DNA of 64,000 bases from an uncultured bacterium (GCA_938083085.1 CALLKX010000048.1:1-64000); one strand, 5' to 3'. Shown: positions 26,246-36,721, numbered from the stretch's first letter. Program-made: numbers and translations. The notes: generated by a model from the letters alone, not told the origin.

Positions 26246-28447
26246 CTAGCGACGGCGACCGCGCGCTCGGTCCACGGGGACTCCGTCGAGCCGGCGGTCG
26301 AGCACCCAGAGCACGTCGAGGTCTTGGAAGCACGCCGCACCAGCCACGGTGAGGCGACCCGTCGCAGCCACCAGCGCCTCGAGCTCGACCGAGTTTCCGC
26401 TCCGCGGATCCACCACCCACAGGACCCACTCCACCTTGACCTCGTCCATCGGCGGCGCGAGCACGGCCCCGCTCAGGTCGAAGGTCCAATCCTCGCCGAC
26501 GACGCGTGGCACGACCGACGCTGGAAGCGGTCTCGGCGAGGAGGAGATGATCGCACCGTCAGGGCGCGCGAGGGCACCGGGGAACCAGACCGCCATGACC
26601 TCGCCAGCGGCCAACCAGTCCAGGTCCCCCCCGGGGTTGAAGATCGCCTCGGTCCGGCCCTCCTTCGCCCTGACCCAGACCCCTTCCGCCGTCCCCTCCA
26701 CGCCTCCGTTGGCCGACCCGCGCCAGCGGACCACGGGCGTCGCGAGCTCCAGAGGGTCACCGCTGGTGGCGGCCCGTGCGATGACCCGGAGGCTTGAGGC
26801 CTCGAAGGGGTCGAAGGACCGCGACGCCGGTGACGCGCCCTCACCGACCCAGCCAAACTCACCGCCCTCCCCGAGCCCCGTCGCCGCACTCGGGATCGGG
26901 AGACGGACTGCCCGCCGCCGCTGCTGCTGCTGCTGGCCCGGCTCGCCCTCCGCAGCCGGCAGAAGGAGCGTCACGCCTCCCTCTCGAAGCGCCTCGAACT
27001 CGATGGAGTCTGTGACCACGGCCCAGAAGGACTCGCTCTCCAGGCCCAGGACATCCACTGGGCGTGAGCCACGGGGGACGAACGGCGCCGAGGCGAGGCT
27101 GCGGTCCTCCTGCTGTCGAAGGGCCCGCACGCCTGCAACGACCCGGGGTGGATCGAGGACCACCACCGTCCGGGTCCAGTCGTCCTCGCGGGCCGCCTCG
27201 AGGACGGCCCCCTGGAGCGCTCCGACCTCCGCCGCTGCGGCCGCGATGGTCTGGCCACTGCCGGCCGCGAGGAACGCATACAGGGCGCCCACGATCACCG
27301 GCAGCACGGTCCTGCGCATGCCGGCGAGCGCCGTCGCAGAGGTGCCCAGCCCGACCGCCATGCACACGCCCAGGAAGGTCGCCCCTTGCAGGTCCCCGAG
27401 GCTGGAGGGGAGGAAGCGTTGCCGCGTGCCGAGCAGGAGCAGGACCAGCAGCGCGACGGCCCATCCGGCGAGGAAGCGTCCCCAGAGCCGCGGGGCGGCG
27501 CGCGCCGCGACGATCCCCGGGTGCAGGGCCACGAGGAGCGCGAGCACCGCGAGCCCGTACCCGAGGGCGCCGACACCAATGGTGTTCACCGGGAGTACGA
27601 CGACCCCGACTTTCTCCGCGGAGATCGCGAGGACCCGCAGGAGCCCGCCGCCGTCTCCCGCGATGATGAGCGCCGGGTCCAGGGGCTCGGCGACCTTCGT
27701 CGTGAAGCTGGGGGGCTGCATCGCGCGCCGCACGCCCCACTCCATCAGCAGCGCTGCCCCGTAGCAGGCGGCGACCTGAAGGGAGGTGCGGAGTCGCACG
27801 CGATAGGGGCGGTGGCGATGCGCGGCGACGAACTCGAGTCCGAAGCTCAGCGGCAGCAGGATCAGCGCGGCGGGTGAAGCCGCCGCCGCGAGCAATGCGA
27901 GCATGAAGGCGACCGCGAGGAAGCCCGAGCGCCGGTGCTGCCTCCCGCGCAGCAGGAACGCCACGGACCAGGCGCTGGCCGCGAGGCCGATCGCGTCCCC
28001 GCGGGCGGGCAGGTGCGCGGCAAGGGGGACCAGCAGCGGATGGACCAGGAGCAGCGCCCCCGAGGCGATCCCCGCGGCGCGCGCGTGCTCCCTACCGGTC
28101 CAGGGCTCCATCGCCCTCGCGACGGCGCTCCTCACCCCGAAGGCAGCGACGATGAGGAGGATCAACCCCTCCAGTCTGAGCCGGCCCGCGTCCCCGGCGG
28201 TGTAGACGCCCTCGGCGGCCCGAAGAGAACGAGAGAAGGCGAGGGAGAGTGCAGCGACCGGCCGGTGGTCCACGGCAGCAACGCCCCACGGCGCGCCGCC
28301 CTCCTCGAAGTCGAACGCGCGCTGAGTGTCCTCGAGGACCGCCGCGTCAGGGCCGAGAAATCCGGCACCCAGGAGCGGGCGGTGGGCCGACCAAGCGAGG
28401 AGGAGGCAGGCGGCGACGATCAGAAGTCTCTTCAGGAGAGGCTGCAC
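26246..28447 (-). CDS. Multi-pass membrane protein, hypothetical
   Basis: About ten hydrophobic helices, soluble C-terminal part; GTG start giving [35 protein letters not shown]. Start uncertain. Confidence 0.65.
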   Translation of the reverse strand: MQPLLKRLLIVAACLLLAWSAHRPLLGAGFLGPDAAVLEDTQRAFDFEEGGAPWGVAAVDHRPVAALSLAFSRSLRAAEGVYTAGDAGRLRLEGLILLIVAAFGVRSAVARAMEPWTGREHARAAGIASGALLLVHPLLVPLAAHLPARGDAIGLAASAWSVAFLLRGRQHRRSGFLAVAFMLALLAAAASPAALILLPLSFGLEFVAAHRHRPYRVRLRTSLQVAACYGAALLMEWGVRRAMQPPSFTTKVAEPLDPALIIAGDGGGLLRVLAISAEKVGVVVLPVNTIGVGALGYGLAVLALLVALHPGIVAARAAPRLWGRFLAGWAVALLVLLLLGTRQRFLPSSLGDLQGATFLGVCMAVGLGTSATALAGMRRTVLPVIVGALYAFLAAGSGQTIAAAAAEVGALQGAVLEAAREDDWTRTVVVLDPPRVVAGVRALRQQEDRSLASAPFVPRGSRPVDVLGLESESFWAVVTDSIEFEALREGGVTLLLPAAEGEPGQQQQQRRRAVRLPIPSAATGLGEGGEFGWVGEGASPASRSFDPFEASSLRVIARAATSGDPLELATPVVRWRGSANGGVEGTAEGVWVRAKEGRTEAIFNPGGDLDWLAAGEVMAVWFPGALARPDGAIISSSPRPLPASVVPRVVGEDWTFDLSGAVLAPPMDEVKVEWVLWVVDPRSGNSVELEALVAATGRLTVAGAACFQDLDVLWVLDRRLDGVPVDRARGRRR

Positions 28448-28499
28448 GGTGGGAAAGGTTAACCTCGGGGCCTCGTCAACCCAGTGCCCTGTCCCGCCG

Positions 28500-28952
28500 A
28501 TGCTCGAGATCTTCAAGCCCCTCATCGACGCCGCCACCGGCGTCTCCCTCTCCGACCCGGAAGCCGCTCGCCTGGAGCTCACCTCCCGGCTGGACCCTGA
28601 CTCACCGGAGGGGCAACGGCTCAGCCAGGCGCTGATCGAGCTCCTCGAGGCGGGCAAGGTGGCGGATCGGGGCGCGCCCCCCGTGCGATACAGCCGCGCC
28701 GCCAAGGCCACCGAGGAGACGGGAGGGTTCTCGATCGACGTCGTGGACATGACCGGACCCGGGCCGCGCCACCGCCACCCCAATGGGGAGGTGAACTGGT
28801 GCATCGCCCTTGAGGGCTCGCCCACGTTCGGCGAACAGGACCCGGGCTGGGTCGTGGAATCGCCCGGTAGCGAGCACGTCCCCACCGTCAGTGGCGGCCG
28901 GATGTTGATCGTCTACCTGCTGCCCGAGGGCGCGATCGAGTTCGCCACCTGA
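28500..28952 (+). CDS. DUF4863 / PnbB (4-hydroxylaminobenzoate lyase)-like cupin protein
   Basis: ETGGFSIDVVDMTGPGPRHRHPNGEVNWCIALEGSPTF...GWVVESPGSEHVPTVSGGRMLIVYLLPEGAIEF matches remembered family signature. Confidence 0.75.
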   Translation: MLEIFKPLIDAATGVSLSDPEAARLELTSRLDPDSPEGQRLSQALIELLEAGKVADRGAPPVRYSRAAKATEETGGFSIDVVDMTGPGPRHRHPNGEVNWCIALEGSPTFGEQDPGWVVESPGSEHVPTVSGGRMLIVYLLPEGAIEFAT

Positions 28953-29270
28953 GCGCGGACCTCGCCCGGCCCTGGGCTCGGCCGTGGGCTCGCCTCCGCT
29001 GGCGAGGCGATCGCTCCCCCTGCGGCCTCCGCCACCCTTGGAGCCCGCCCCACTCTTGATCCCGGCGCCCCTGCGGCATGGCATGCCTCCCGCCATTCTC
29101 CCGGGCAGCCTGATGCTCCTGTAGATGGGCGCCACCGGAGGCCGACGCCCGCGAAGGCCATCGGTCCGTTCCACGGGCGATTCGGGTGGGTGCAGCGGCC
29201 GGTCGCCTCGGCGACGGGCCATCCAGGCGCTTTGGAATCGAGCGAGGCGGTGGAGCGTGCGGGCCCGGCA

Positions 29271-29326
29271 GAATAGACCCCGCTGAATGGACCCAGCTGA
29301 ATAGACCCAGCGGATTGGACCCAGCA
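29271..29326. repeat. 14-bp tandem repeat x4
   Basis: gaatagaccccgct / gaatggacccagct / gaatagacccagcg / gattggacccagca. Confidence 0.92.
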
Positions 29327-29400
29327 CGGAGCCCCATGCGGCAGGTCGAAGCGGCGCGGCAGAAGGGCAAGAGACCGCGGCGCCTTCGGGAGGCCGCCGG

Positions 29401-30624
29401 TCAGTCGCGGCTGCGACGGGTCCAGAGGACCTGGTCCCCGTCCGTCGTCGAGGTGCGATAGCCGAAGAGCGCCAGCCAGGACTCGGTCCCCCGCGGCGTC
29501 TCCGGAGAGCACACGACCCCGGCGCCAGCGGGGCGCACGGCGCGCACGCCACGGAAGAGCCGGAGGGCGCGGTCCAGGCGGAGGCGGCGAACGACCCGTG
29601 AGGCCACGAGCCACAACCGCCCGACCGGCGTGCACAGGAAGAACCCCTCGGTACCGAGCCCCTGGTAGAGAGGCATGAGCATGTACGAGTCGATCGGTGC
29701 CTGCACCACCTCGCCACGCTGGAGGCCGAGGGCCTGCTCCGCGCAGACTCGCTTGAAGTTGGTCCAGCCAGGCTCCATCACGAAGCCGTCCTCTGGCTCG
29801 ACGGGGTGGGCATAGACCATGTCGAGCACCGGCGGGACCCCGCCGCGGATCGTGTCGATGCACGCGCGAGATCGCCGCGCCGCGGCCCGGTCCATGTGCG
29901 TCACCCCGGCGTGGTCGAGGGCCACGCGCAGCGCGTGCGAGAGGACCTCCTCGGTCTGCGGATCCTCGTGCTGGCCCCCCTCGAGGACCACGCCCACCTC
30001 GCCCTGCCCGACGATCCAGGTGAGCAGCGGCCCCTCGATGCGCTGCTCGAGGCCGAGCACCACGGGCAAGCCGATGGCCCGTGCCAGCCGCCGGCTCGCG
30101 ATCACGTCCGGGACGACGCTGAAGGGGCCTCCCCCGGCCGAGGTCGAGTGCAGGTCGAGGAGCAGGACCTCCCGGCCAGCCGCCTTCGCGCGCTCCCGCT
30201 CACCCTCGATGATGCGGAGCAACTCCCTCTGCTCCGCCTCGTCGGGGCGATCCTCCGCAGGATCTCGCTCGAGGAGTTCCGCGAGGATCGGATCGGTCCA
30301 GAGCCGGTTGAGATCCTGCCCACCGTGCCGTTCCCCTCGCCTGAGCGCGCCGAGGTTCCCGGCGAGGGCCACCACTCGGCCCGCCGTCGGCCGATCTGCG
30401 AGCTCAGCGATCACACGCCGTGCGGCCATGACGCCGGCGGGCTCGTTGCCGTGCATGCCTGCAGTAATGAGGACGAGCGGCCCGGGCTGGCCGTCGTCCT
30501 TGACCCCAAGCTCCCGCTCCACCTCCCCTACCAGGGGACCCCGGGCGGGGACTCGGCGGGCCCCTTGCCCGGATTCGACGCTTACCTCGCTCATGCCTTC
30601 GAGGCTCTTCGGACACCCTCGCAA
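29401..30624 (-). CDS. Succinylglutamate desuccinylase/aspartoacylase family metallohydrolase
   Basis: VLITAGMHGNEPAGVMAARRVI, GQDLNRLW, LLLDLHSTSAGGGPF, GVVLEGGQHEDP. Confidence 0.88.
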   Translation of the reverse strand: MRGCPKSLEGMSEVSVESGQGARRVPARGPLVGEVERELGVKDDGQPGPLVLITAGMHGNEPAGVMAARRVIAELADRPTAGRVVALAGNLGALRRGERHGGQDLNRLWTDPILAELLERDPAEDRPDEAEQRELLRIIEGERERAKAAGREVLLLDLHSTSAGGGPFSVVPDVIASRRLARAIGLPVVLGLEQRIEGPLLTWIVGQGEVGVVLEGGQHEDPQTEEVLSHALRVALDHAGVTHMDRAAARRSRACIDTIRGGVPPVLDMVYAHPVEPEDGFVMEPGWTNFKRVCAEQALGLQRGEVVQAPIDSYMLMPLYQGLGTEGFFLCTPVGRLWLVASRVVRRLRLDRALRLFRGVRAVRPAGAGVVCSPETPRGTESWLALFGYRTSTTDGDQVLWTRRSRD

Positions 30625-30661
30625 CCGGACTTGAGGTCCGCTTGGAGGGCTTCTTTGGAGT

Positions 30662-32584
30662 TCAACGGGCCCTCAGCGTCTCCTCGAGGAGATTCGCCGC
30701 CGCGTCGACGAAGTCGTGCTCGGTCACGATGCCCACGAGCCGGCCGCTGTCCACGACGGGGAGGCACCCGATCCGGTGCTCGCGCATGATCTCGATCGCG
30801 GCGATGGTGGTGTCCCCCGGAGACACGGTGACCGGGCTGGTGACCATCACATCTTGGACGGAGAGGGGGTCGGCGCTGCCGTCGCTCTCCTTACGCACGG
30901 ACAGCTTGCGGAGCAGGCCGCGCTGGGTCAGAAGCCCCACGAGGCTCCCCTGGTCGTCCTCCACCGGGACGTAGCGGATGTGCTCCCAGTCCATCAGGCT
31001 GGCGGCGAGGTCGATCACGTCCTCGGGGTGCAGGGTGAAGAGGTCCCGGCTCATGATCTGCCCCACCGTTCGGAAGCTATGGCGCCAATCGGAGATCTCG
31101 TCGAGGTCCGCGAGCGCCCACTTGTGGACCGGGAGGCCGGCCGTCTGACGCGCGTAGGTGGCCGACGCGAGCGCGCGATGTCGCTCGTCCAGGGTCCCGC
31201 GGGTCCCCATTCGGGCCAGTGAATCCAGGGCCCACTGGGCGCCCGTCCTCCCGCTCGACACCCGCTCCTCGATGAGGTCGAGGTAGCGGTCCGCCGAGCC
31301 CCGCTCGATGCCCTTGAAGGCGAGACCCTCCCGGGCGCGCGGGAGCAGGTCCGAGAGGATCAGGTCGCGTGCGCTGACGCGCTGGCCACCGAGCCAGCGC
31401 AGCTCGGCGGAGAGCCCGTAGCGCGCTGCGGCCATGAAGTTGCCCTTGGCGTCGTCGAACTCCATGACGCGCCGCACGTCGTCGAGCTCCTCACCGAAGG
31501 CGATCATCAAGCCCAGGTAGAAGGCTGTGTTCGCGATCTGGTCCTCCACTGTGGGACCCGCGGGCAGCACGCGGTTCTCGATGCGCAGGTGCGGCTTGCC
31601 GTCGGAGATCCCGTAGCAGGGCCGGTTCCAGCGATAGACCGTGCCGTTGTGCAGGCGGAGCGCGTCCAGCGTCGGGACCTCGCCGCGCTCGAGGGCCTCC
31701 ATGGAGCTGCCCCTGGTGTCGCCGCCGAGCAGGAGCCGGAAGCGCGACACGTCCTCCCTGAAGATGTCGAGCACGCCGCCCTCGACCCAGCGGTCACCGA
31801 ACGTCACTCGCTGGCGTGTGTTCCTCGCCATCTGCGACGCGTTGCGGATGTCGAGGGACTGGGCGAAGAGCGCCACCCGGGTCTCGTGCCAGAGGCGGTG
31901 CTGCAGCAAGACAGGAGAGTTGACCGCCGCGGCGAGCACGGGCCCCGTGACCAGCTGCGCCAGGTTGTACAGGTTCGCGAACTCCTCAGCGCCCACCTGG
32001 AAGTGCACCTGGAAGGAGGTGTTACAGGCCTCCATCATCACGTTGTCGTGCACCACGCGGAGCTCGTCGAGCCCCTTGATCAGGCTCTCAAAGCGGCCAC
32101 CGCGCCGATCCGACATCACCTGGTTCAGCTGGCGGTAGCGCGCGTTCTCCGCCATGTTGGCCAGGGAGAGGTCCGACTGGGCGAGCGTCGGGAGGATGCC
32201 GCAGTTCAGGATCTGGCCGCCCTCGGCCTGGGCCGCCGAACGAGCCTGCCGCATGAGGCCGTCCAGCTCCGCGTGCATGTCTGTCAGGCACGTGGGCGAG
32301 AGCACCTGCGGCTGCAGGTTGGCCTCGATGTTGAAGCTGGCCAGCTCCGGAGTGAAGCTCGAGCTGGTCTTGCCGAGGCGGTCCAACATGGCCGACTGGA
32401 TCGGGATCGGACGCCAGGCCTCGTCCACGAGGAACAGCTCCTGCTCCGCGCCGATCCGGCGCACGTCACGCTCGATCATCCCCTCATCGATCATCCGCTC
32501 GAGGACGCGGATGTCCTCGAGGACGGACTGCATGAATGTGCGCAGCTCGGTGGCGCCCGAAGCACTCGCCGGGTGGTGGACCAT
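30662..32584 (-). CDS. GCS2-like glutamate-cysteine ligase family protein with C-terminal CBS pair
   Basis: IGAEQELFLVD, SFNIEANLQPQ, MMEACNTSFQVHFQV, RIENRVLPAGP (GCS2 fold); C-terminal VGQIMSRDLFTLHPEDVIDLAASLMDWEHIRYVPVED and VQDVMVTSPVTVSPGDTTIAAIEIMREHRIGCLPVVDSGRLVGIVTEHDF (two CBS). Confidence 0.88.
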   Translation of the reverse strand: MVHHPASASGATELRTFMQSVLEDIRVLERMIDEGMIERDVRRIGAEQELFLVDEAWRPIPIQSAMLDRLGKTSSSFTPELASFNIEANLQPQVLSPTCLTDMHAELDGLMRQARSAAQAEGGQILNCGILPTLAQSDLSLANMAENARYRQLNQVMSDRRGGRFESLIKGLDELRVVHDNVMMEACNTSFQVHFQVGAEEFANLYNLAQLVTGPVLAAAVNSPVLLQHRLWHETRVALFAQSLDIRNASQMARNTRQRVTFGDRWVEGGVLDIFREDVSRFRLLLGGDTRGSSMEALERGEVPTLDALRLHNGTVYRWNRPCYGISDGKPHLRIENRVLPAGPTVEDQIANTAFYLGLMIAFGEELDDVRRVMEFDDAKGNFMAAARYGLSAELRWLGGQRVSARDLILSDLLPRAREGLAFKGIERGSADRYLDLIEERVSSGRTGAQWALDSLARMGTRGTLDERHRALASATYARQTAGLPVHKWALADLDEISDWRHSFRTVGQIMSRDLFTLHPEDVIDLAASLMDWEHIRYVPVEDDQGSLVGLLTQRGLLRKLSVRKESDGSADPLSVQDVMVTSPVTVSPGDTTIAAIEIMREHRIGCLPVVDSGRLVGIVTEHDFVDAAANLLEETLRAR

Positions 32585-32729
32585 GCCCAGATCTTACCGG
32601 CGGCGGGCCCGGAAACGGGGCGGTAGAGCCCTTGATGCTCCCCCTTCGCCCCACCTGTGGCGCCGACCATTGTCGTGGGCGGGCCGCAGCGTGTTGGGAC
32701 CGGAGCCGAGGACGTGCGATACTAATAGC

Positions 32730-34532
32730 ATGAAGTCCAGCGCCGAGACCCACGCAGCGCCCTCCGGGAGCGTCGCCCTCGCGGGCCTCGAGTCGTGGCT
32801 GAGGCGCCCCCTTCGACTCGCCCTCCTGCTCGCTGTGGCCACCCTCGTCGCGACGGCGGCGACCTCCTTCGGCGAGGTGGAGCTCCTTCGAGCCTGGGGG
32901 GGAGGACCGACCGAGCATGACCTCGTGCTGCGGCAGGGGGTGATCTGGTCGGCCTGGGCCATCCTCATCCTCCCGCTCTCCTCCCTGGCCGGCGCCATCA
33001 TGCGCAGGGTCCCCGGCTGGCCCATGGGCCTCGCGTGCCACCTCCCGATCGCGGCGCTGGTCGCTTCACTCTTCCTCGTCCTGGAGAACTCGCTCACCGC
33101 CTGGGTCCAGGGCCCCGACCGCACCGAGCACTTCCGCGAGCGAGTCCTCGACCAGGCGGATCCAAGGTCCACCCGCAGGCGCCCCCCCTGGGAGCGCGGC
33201 TGGAGATCAGGCGCGCCGGAGGACTCCCTCGGAGCATCAGAGTCCCCGGGACCCTCGGGGTCGGTGCCAGCAGACGGCTCCCATGACTCCGAGGCCGGTT
33301 CCAACGCGAGGGACGGCGGCGAGGAGCCGCCCGCAGCGGGCCCCTCCCCCGAAGGAAGCCACAGCGAGGAGATCCGCGGCGCGGAGACCGCGCCCCTAGA
33401 TGGCATGGCCTCAACTGGCGGGAGCTCGGCGGGCCGGAGCTCAGCAGACCGGAGCTCAGCAGACCGGGGTTCAGCGGGCCGGGGTTCAGCGGGCAGGGAC
33501 TCCGCCGGCTCGCGTACCGCCCCCGGTGAGACCGCCAGCGGTGACGCCGTGGCGGGAGAACAAGGGGCTGCGCTCACGGCGGCTCAGGCCCGCGAGCGCG
33601 CGGCGGCCCGGCGCGGCCGGGGGGACCGGCGGCGCGGGGGCGGACTGACCGCCGCCACTGGCTTCGTCACCGGCGACGTGCTGCTCGACTTCGAGCGGCG
33701 CTGGACGCTCCGCGTGCCCCGCTACGCGCTGATCTACTTTGCGCTCATCGGGCTCGGGCTGGGAGCCCGCGCCTTCCTGGTCGGGCGGACCAAGGACCGC
33801 GAGGCGGCCGCCCTGGAGCTGCGCGCCAGCCAGCTCCAGGCGGCGCTGACGTCAGCGCAGCTCTCGGCGCTGAAGGGTCAGCTCCACCCCCACTTCCTGT
33901 TCAACGCCCTCCACTCCGTCGGCGGGATGATCCGGGCGGAGCAGCCCGCCGAGGCATTGAGCGCCCTGGCCCGGGTCGGTGATCTCCTCCGCACTTCCCT
34001 GGACGCGGGCCCCGAGCAATTCGTCACCCTCGCCAGGGAGATCGAGCTGGCCGAGCGCTACCTGGAAGTCGAGCAGCTGCGGCTCGGTGATCGCCTCCGG
34101 CTCGAGCTGTACATCCCGGCGGAGCTGGCTGCTGCGGAGGTCCCCGCCTTCATCACACAGCCTCTGGTGGAGAACGCTATCAAGCATGGCGTCGCCGTCT
34201 CCAAGCACGGCGGGACCGTCCGCCTTCGAGCGACCGCGAACGACGACGGCACGCAGCTCCTCATCGACATCGAAGACGACGGCCCGGGGTTCCAGCCGGG
34301 GAGCCCCGATGGCGTCGGGCTTGAGCACGTCCGTACCCGACTCGCCACCCTCTTTGAGGACGAAGCCAGCTTCAAGATCGGCGCCATGGAGGCGGGGGGG
34401 ACGCGCGCGCAGGTCCGCATTCCCCTGGACGATCTCGAGCCCGAACACGCCGCCGAGGGTGGCGCCGCGTCGTCGGTCGAGGAGCCTCCTGGAGGCTCCT
34501 CGGGCGGGCCCCTCGGGGAGACGCTCGGATGA
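32730..34532 (+). CDS. LytS/YehU-type sensor histidine kinase with long low-complexity loop
   Basis: LKGQLHPHFLFNALHSVGGMIR (His_kinase motif), PLVENAIKHGV, IEDDGPGF, four TM segments. Confidence 0.92.
   Translation: MKSSAETHAAPSGSVALAGLESWLRRPLRLALLLAVATLVATAATSFGEVELLRAWGGGPTEHDLVLRQGVIWSAWAILILPLSSLAGAIMRRVPGWPMGLACHLPIAALVASLFLVLENSLTAWVQGPDRTEHFRERVLDQADPRSTRRRPPWERGWRSGAPEDSLGASESPGPSGSVPADGSHDSEAGSNARDGGEEPPAAGPSPEGSHSEEIRGAETAPLDGMASTGGSSAGRSSADRSSADRGSAGRGSAGRDSAGSRTAPGETASGDAVAGEQGAALTAAQARERAAARRGRGDRRRGGGLTAATGFVTGDVLLDFERRWTLRVPRYALIYFALIGLGLGARAFLVGRTKDREAAALELRASQLQAALTSAQLSALKGQLHPHFLFNALHSVGGMIRAEQPAEALSALARVGDLLRTSLDAGPEQFVTLAREIELAERYLEVEQLRLGDRLRLELYIPAELAAAEVPAFITQPLVENAIKHGVAVSKHGGTVRLRATANDDGTQLLIDIEDDGPGFQPGSPDGVGLEHVRTRLATLFEDEASFKIGAMEAGGTRAQVRIPLDDLEPEHAAEGGAASSVEEPPGGSSGGPLGETLG
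33421..33510. repeat. 15-bp in-frame tandem repeat x6 in kinase loop (GSSAG/RSSAD/RGSAG pentapeptides)
   Basis: ggagctcggcgggcc / ggagctcagcagacc x2 / ggggttcagcgggcc / ggggttcagcgggca / gggactccgccggct. Confidence 0.92.
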
Positions 34533-35281
34533 CCAACACCCTGCGGGTCCTGTGCGCGGACGACGAGCCCCACGCCCTGGAGTTCCTCCGTCGGCTCATC
34601 GCCGACGACCCATCCCTCGAGCTCGTGGGCGCCTGCAGCAACGGCGAGGATGCCCTGCGCCTGACCCTGGAGCTCTCCCCCGACCTCCTCGTCCTCGACA
34701 TCCGGATGCCGGGCGGCTCCGGCCTCGATGTTGTGGCCGCACTCGAACCGGACTCCCGCCCCCTCGTGGTCTTTGCCACGGCCCATGACGACCACGCCGT
34801 GGAGGCCTTCGAGCTCCACGCCGTGGATTACCTGCTGAAGCCCTTCGACGACGCACGCTTCACCCGGGCTCTCGCCCGTGCGCGGGAGCGTCGGCAGGCG
34901 GAAGGGCCGGACCCTGGCCAGGCGCGGCTCGAGGGGCTGCTCGAGGAGCGCGGTGAGGATCGCCTCGTGATCCACCGCGAAGGCAAGATGGTGATGATCC
35001 CCTTCGATGAGATCCTCTGGGTCGAGGCAGCAGATCAGTACGTGAAGATCCACGGGACCGACGGGCGCACTCAGCTCATGCGTGCCTCCATGAGCCACGT
35101 GGAGAAGCGGCTTCCCGAGGATGACTTCCTGCGAGTCCATCGCTCCGCGATTATCCGTCGGCGAGCGGTACGCGCCCTCGCCAGCTCGACGTCCGGTACG
35201 GGTCGGCTCACCCTTGAGGGAGGCGCGACGGTCCCGGTCAGCCGGACACGTATGGCGATCGTCCGCAGGTCCCTGCGCTGA
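34529..35281 (+). CDS. LytTR-family response regulator
   Basis: Receiver (LRVLCADDEPHALEFLRRLI, LVLDIRMPGGSGLDV, FATAHDDHAVEAFELHAVDYLLKPF) plus LytTR DNA-binding domain (ILWVEAADQYVKIHGTDG...FLRVHRSAII); ATGA overlap with kinase. Confidence 0.95.
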   Translation: MTNTLRVLCADDEPHALEFLRRLIADDPSLELVGACSNGEDALRLTLELSPDLLVLDIRMPGGSGLDVVAALEPDSRPLVVFATAHDDHAVEAFELHAVDYLLKPFDDARFTRALARARERRQAEGPDPGQARLEGLLEERGEDRLVIHREGKMVMIPFDEILWVEAADQYVKIHGTDGRTQLMRASMSHVEKRLPEDDFLRVHRSAIIRRRAVRALASSTSGTGRLTLEGGATVPVSRTRMAIVRRSLR

Positions 35282-35591
35282 GGCCGGCACGCCCCATCAG
35301 GGGCGGCACGGCCCCCGGGGCGGCCTTACACTTGCGCAACACTCCAGCTTGCCCGAACGGCCTCCACGGATGCGCCGACGGGGGGGCCGAGCGAGCACCG
35401 GTACCCCCGGCAGGTGACCGCTGGCAACACGCCCCCTACTGCCAGCGCCAAGGGAGTGCTCTGGGAGGATCCTTGCGGAACGACAGGGGGCGGAATCGGT
35501 TCCAATGCACCGATAGATCAAGAGGAACCCGGGGCCTGTGCCCAGGGGGCCCCTGGCAGCCCGCTCCAAGCACCGCGACCAACCCAAGAAC

Positions 35592-36680
35592 ATGTTCAGC
35601 ACCTCCACCTTCACCATCGGGACCGTGGCGCTCGCAGCGTCCGCAGCCGCCGGCGTCCTCATCGAGGCCACCTTCGCCACCCGCTACTCCACCGAGCGGA
35701 CCTTCGAGGTCAGCGTCGCGGTGGAGTCCGCCAACGAGACCCTCAGCTCGGAGATGTACATCGACGGGGAGCCCATGGAGGGCCGCGGCTTCGGCGGCGG
35801 TGGTAGCTCGACGTCCATGAGCTACTCCTACACCGACACGGCCAAGGAGGTGAAGGACGGCGTCCCCACCAAGGTCGAGCGCTCCTTCGACGAGGTCAGC
35901 GCCAGCACCGAGCGCGAGGGCCGCGACGGCCCCATGGAGATGGAGGCCGAGAGCAGCTTCGACGGACTCACCATCCTGATCTCGGGCGAGGACGACGAGT
36001 CCGAGGTCGAGATCGTCGACGGCGAGGAGCCCGAGGGGGAGGGCCGCCTCGAGGGGCACCGCCTCTCGCTGCCCCTCGACACCCTGCTCCCCGAGGAGGC
36101 CATCGAGCCGGGCGCGACCTGGGACATCGAGGGCGAGGCGCTGATGATCGCCCTCGGCGCGCCGCTCGAGGGCAAGCTCATCGATCGCCCCCAGCGCGGC
36201 GGCGAAGGCGGCGGCGAGGGGCGCGGAGGCCGCGGTGGCCGCGGCGGCATGCGCGGCGGCAGCCCGCGGACCGGCCTCGGCGCCATCGCAGGCGGCGAGT
36301 GGTCCATCACCGCGACCCTCACTGAAGAGACGGAGGAGGCCGGCGGACTGGAGTGCGCGGTGATCTCCCTCGAGATCGAGGTCGAAGGCGCCATGGAGGC
36401 TCGCCAGCGCAGCGGTCGTGGCGGCCGCGGCGGCCAGCTCCTGCCCCCCTCGGCTCCCGCCCCACAGGAGTCCACCTACACCGGTGAATTCGAGGGTGCC
36501 CTGCTCTGGAGCATCGAAGAGGAGCGGCCGGTGGCCCTCCGCTTCGAGGGGTCCTACCAGGTCGACATGGAGATGGAGCGCGAGACCCAGCGCGGACTCA
36601 TGGAGATGAGTCGCTCCACCGAGACCACCCTCGAAGTCAACGTCGACGTCGCCACCGGCAAGGCCGAGAGCGACGACTGA
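35592..36680 (+). CDS. Exported hypothetical protein with RGG-type internal tracts
   Basis: MFSTSTFTIGTVALAASAAAGVLI; beta-rich acidic body; RPQRGGEGGGEGRGGRGGRGGMRGGSPR and RQRSGRGGRGGQ. Confidence 0.7.
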   Translation: MFSTSTFTIGTVALAASAAAGVLIEATFATRYSTERTFEVSVAVESANETLSSEMYIDGEPMEGRGFGGGGSSTSMSYSYTDTAKEVKDGVPTKVERSFDEVSASTEREGRDGPMEMEAESSFDGLTILISGEDDESEVEIVDGEEPEGEGRLEGHRLSLPLDTLLPEEAIEPGATWDIEGEALMIALGAPLEGKLIDRPQRGGEGGGEGRGGRGGRGGMRGGSPRTGLGAIAGGEWSITATLTEETEEAGGLECAVISLEIEVEGAMEARQRSGRGGRGGQLLPPSAPAPQESTYTGEFEGALLWSIEEERPVALRFEGSYQVDMEMERETQRGLMEMSRSTETTLEVNVDVATGKAESDD

Positions 36681-36721
36681 CCCACACCACGAACAACACC
36701 ACACCTTCCAACCCAATAGCC

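Noticed and set aside
35436-36716. 426-aa minus-strand ORF
   Set aside because: Antisense to the RGG-containing protein gene.
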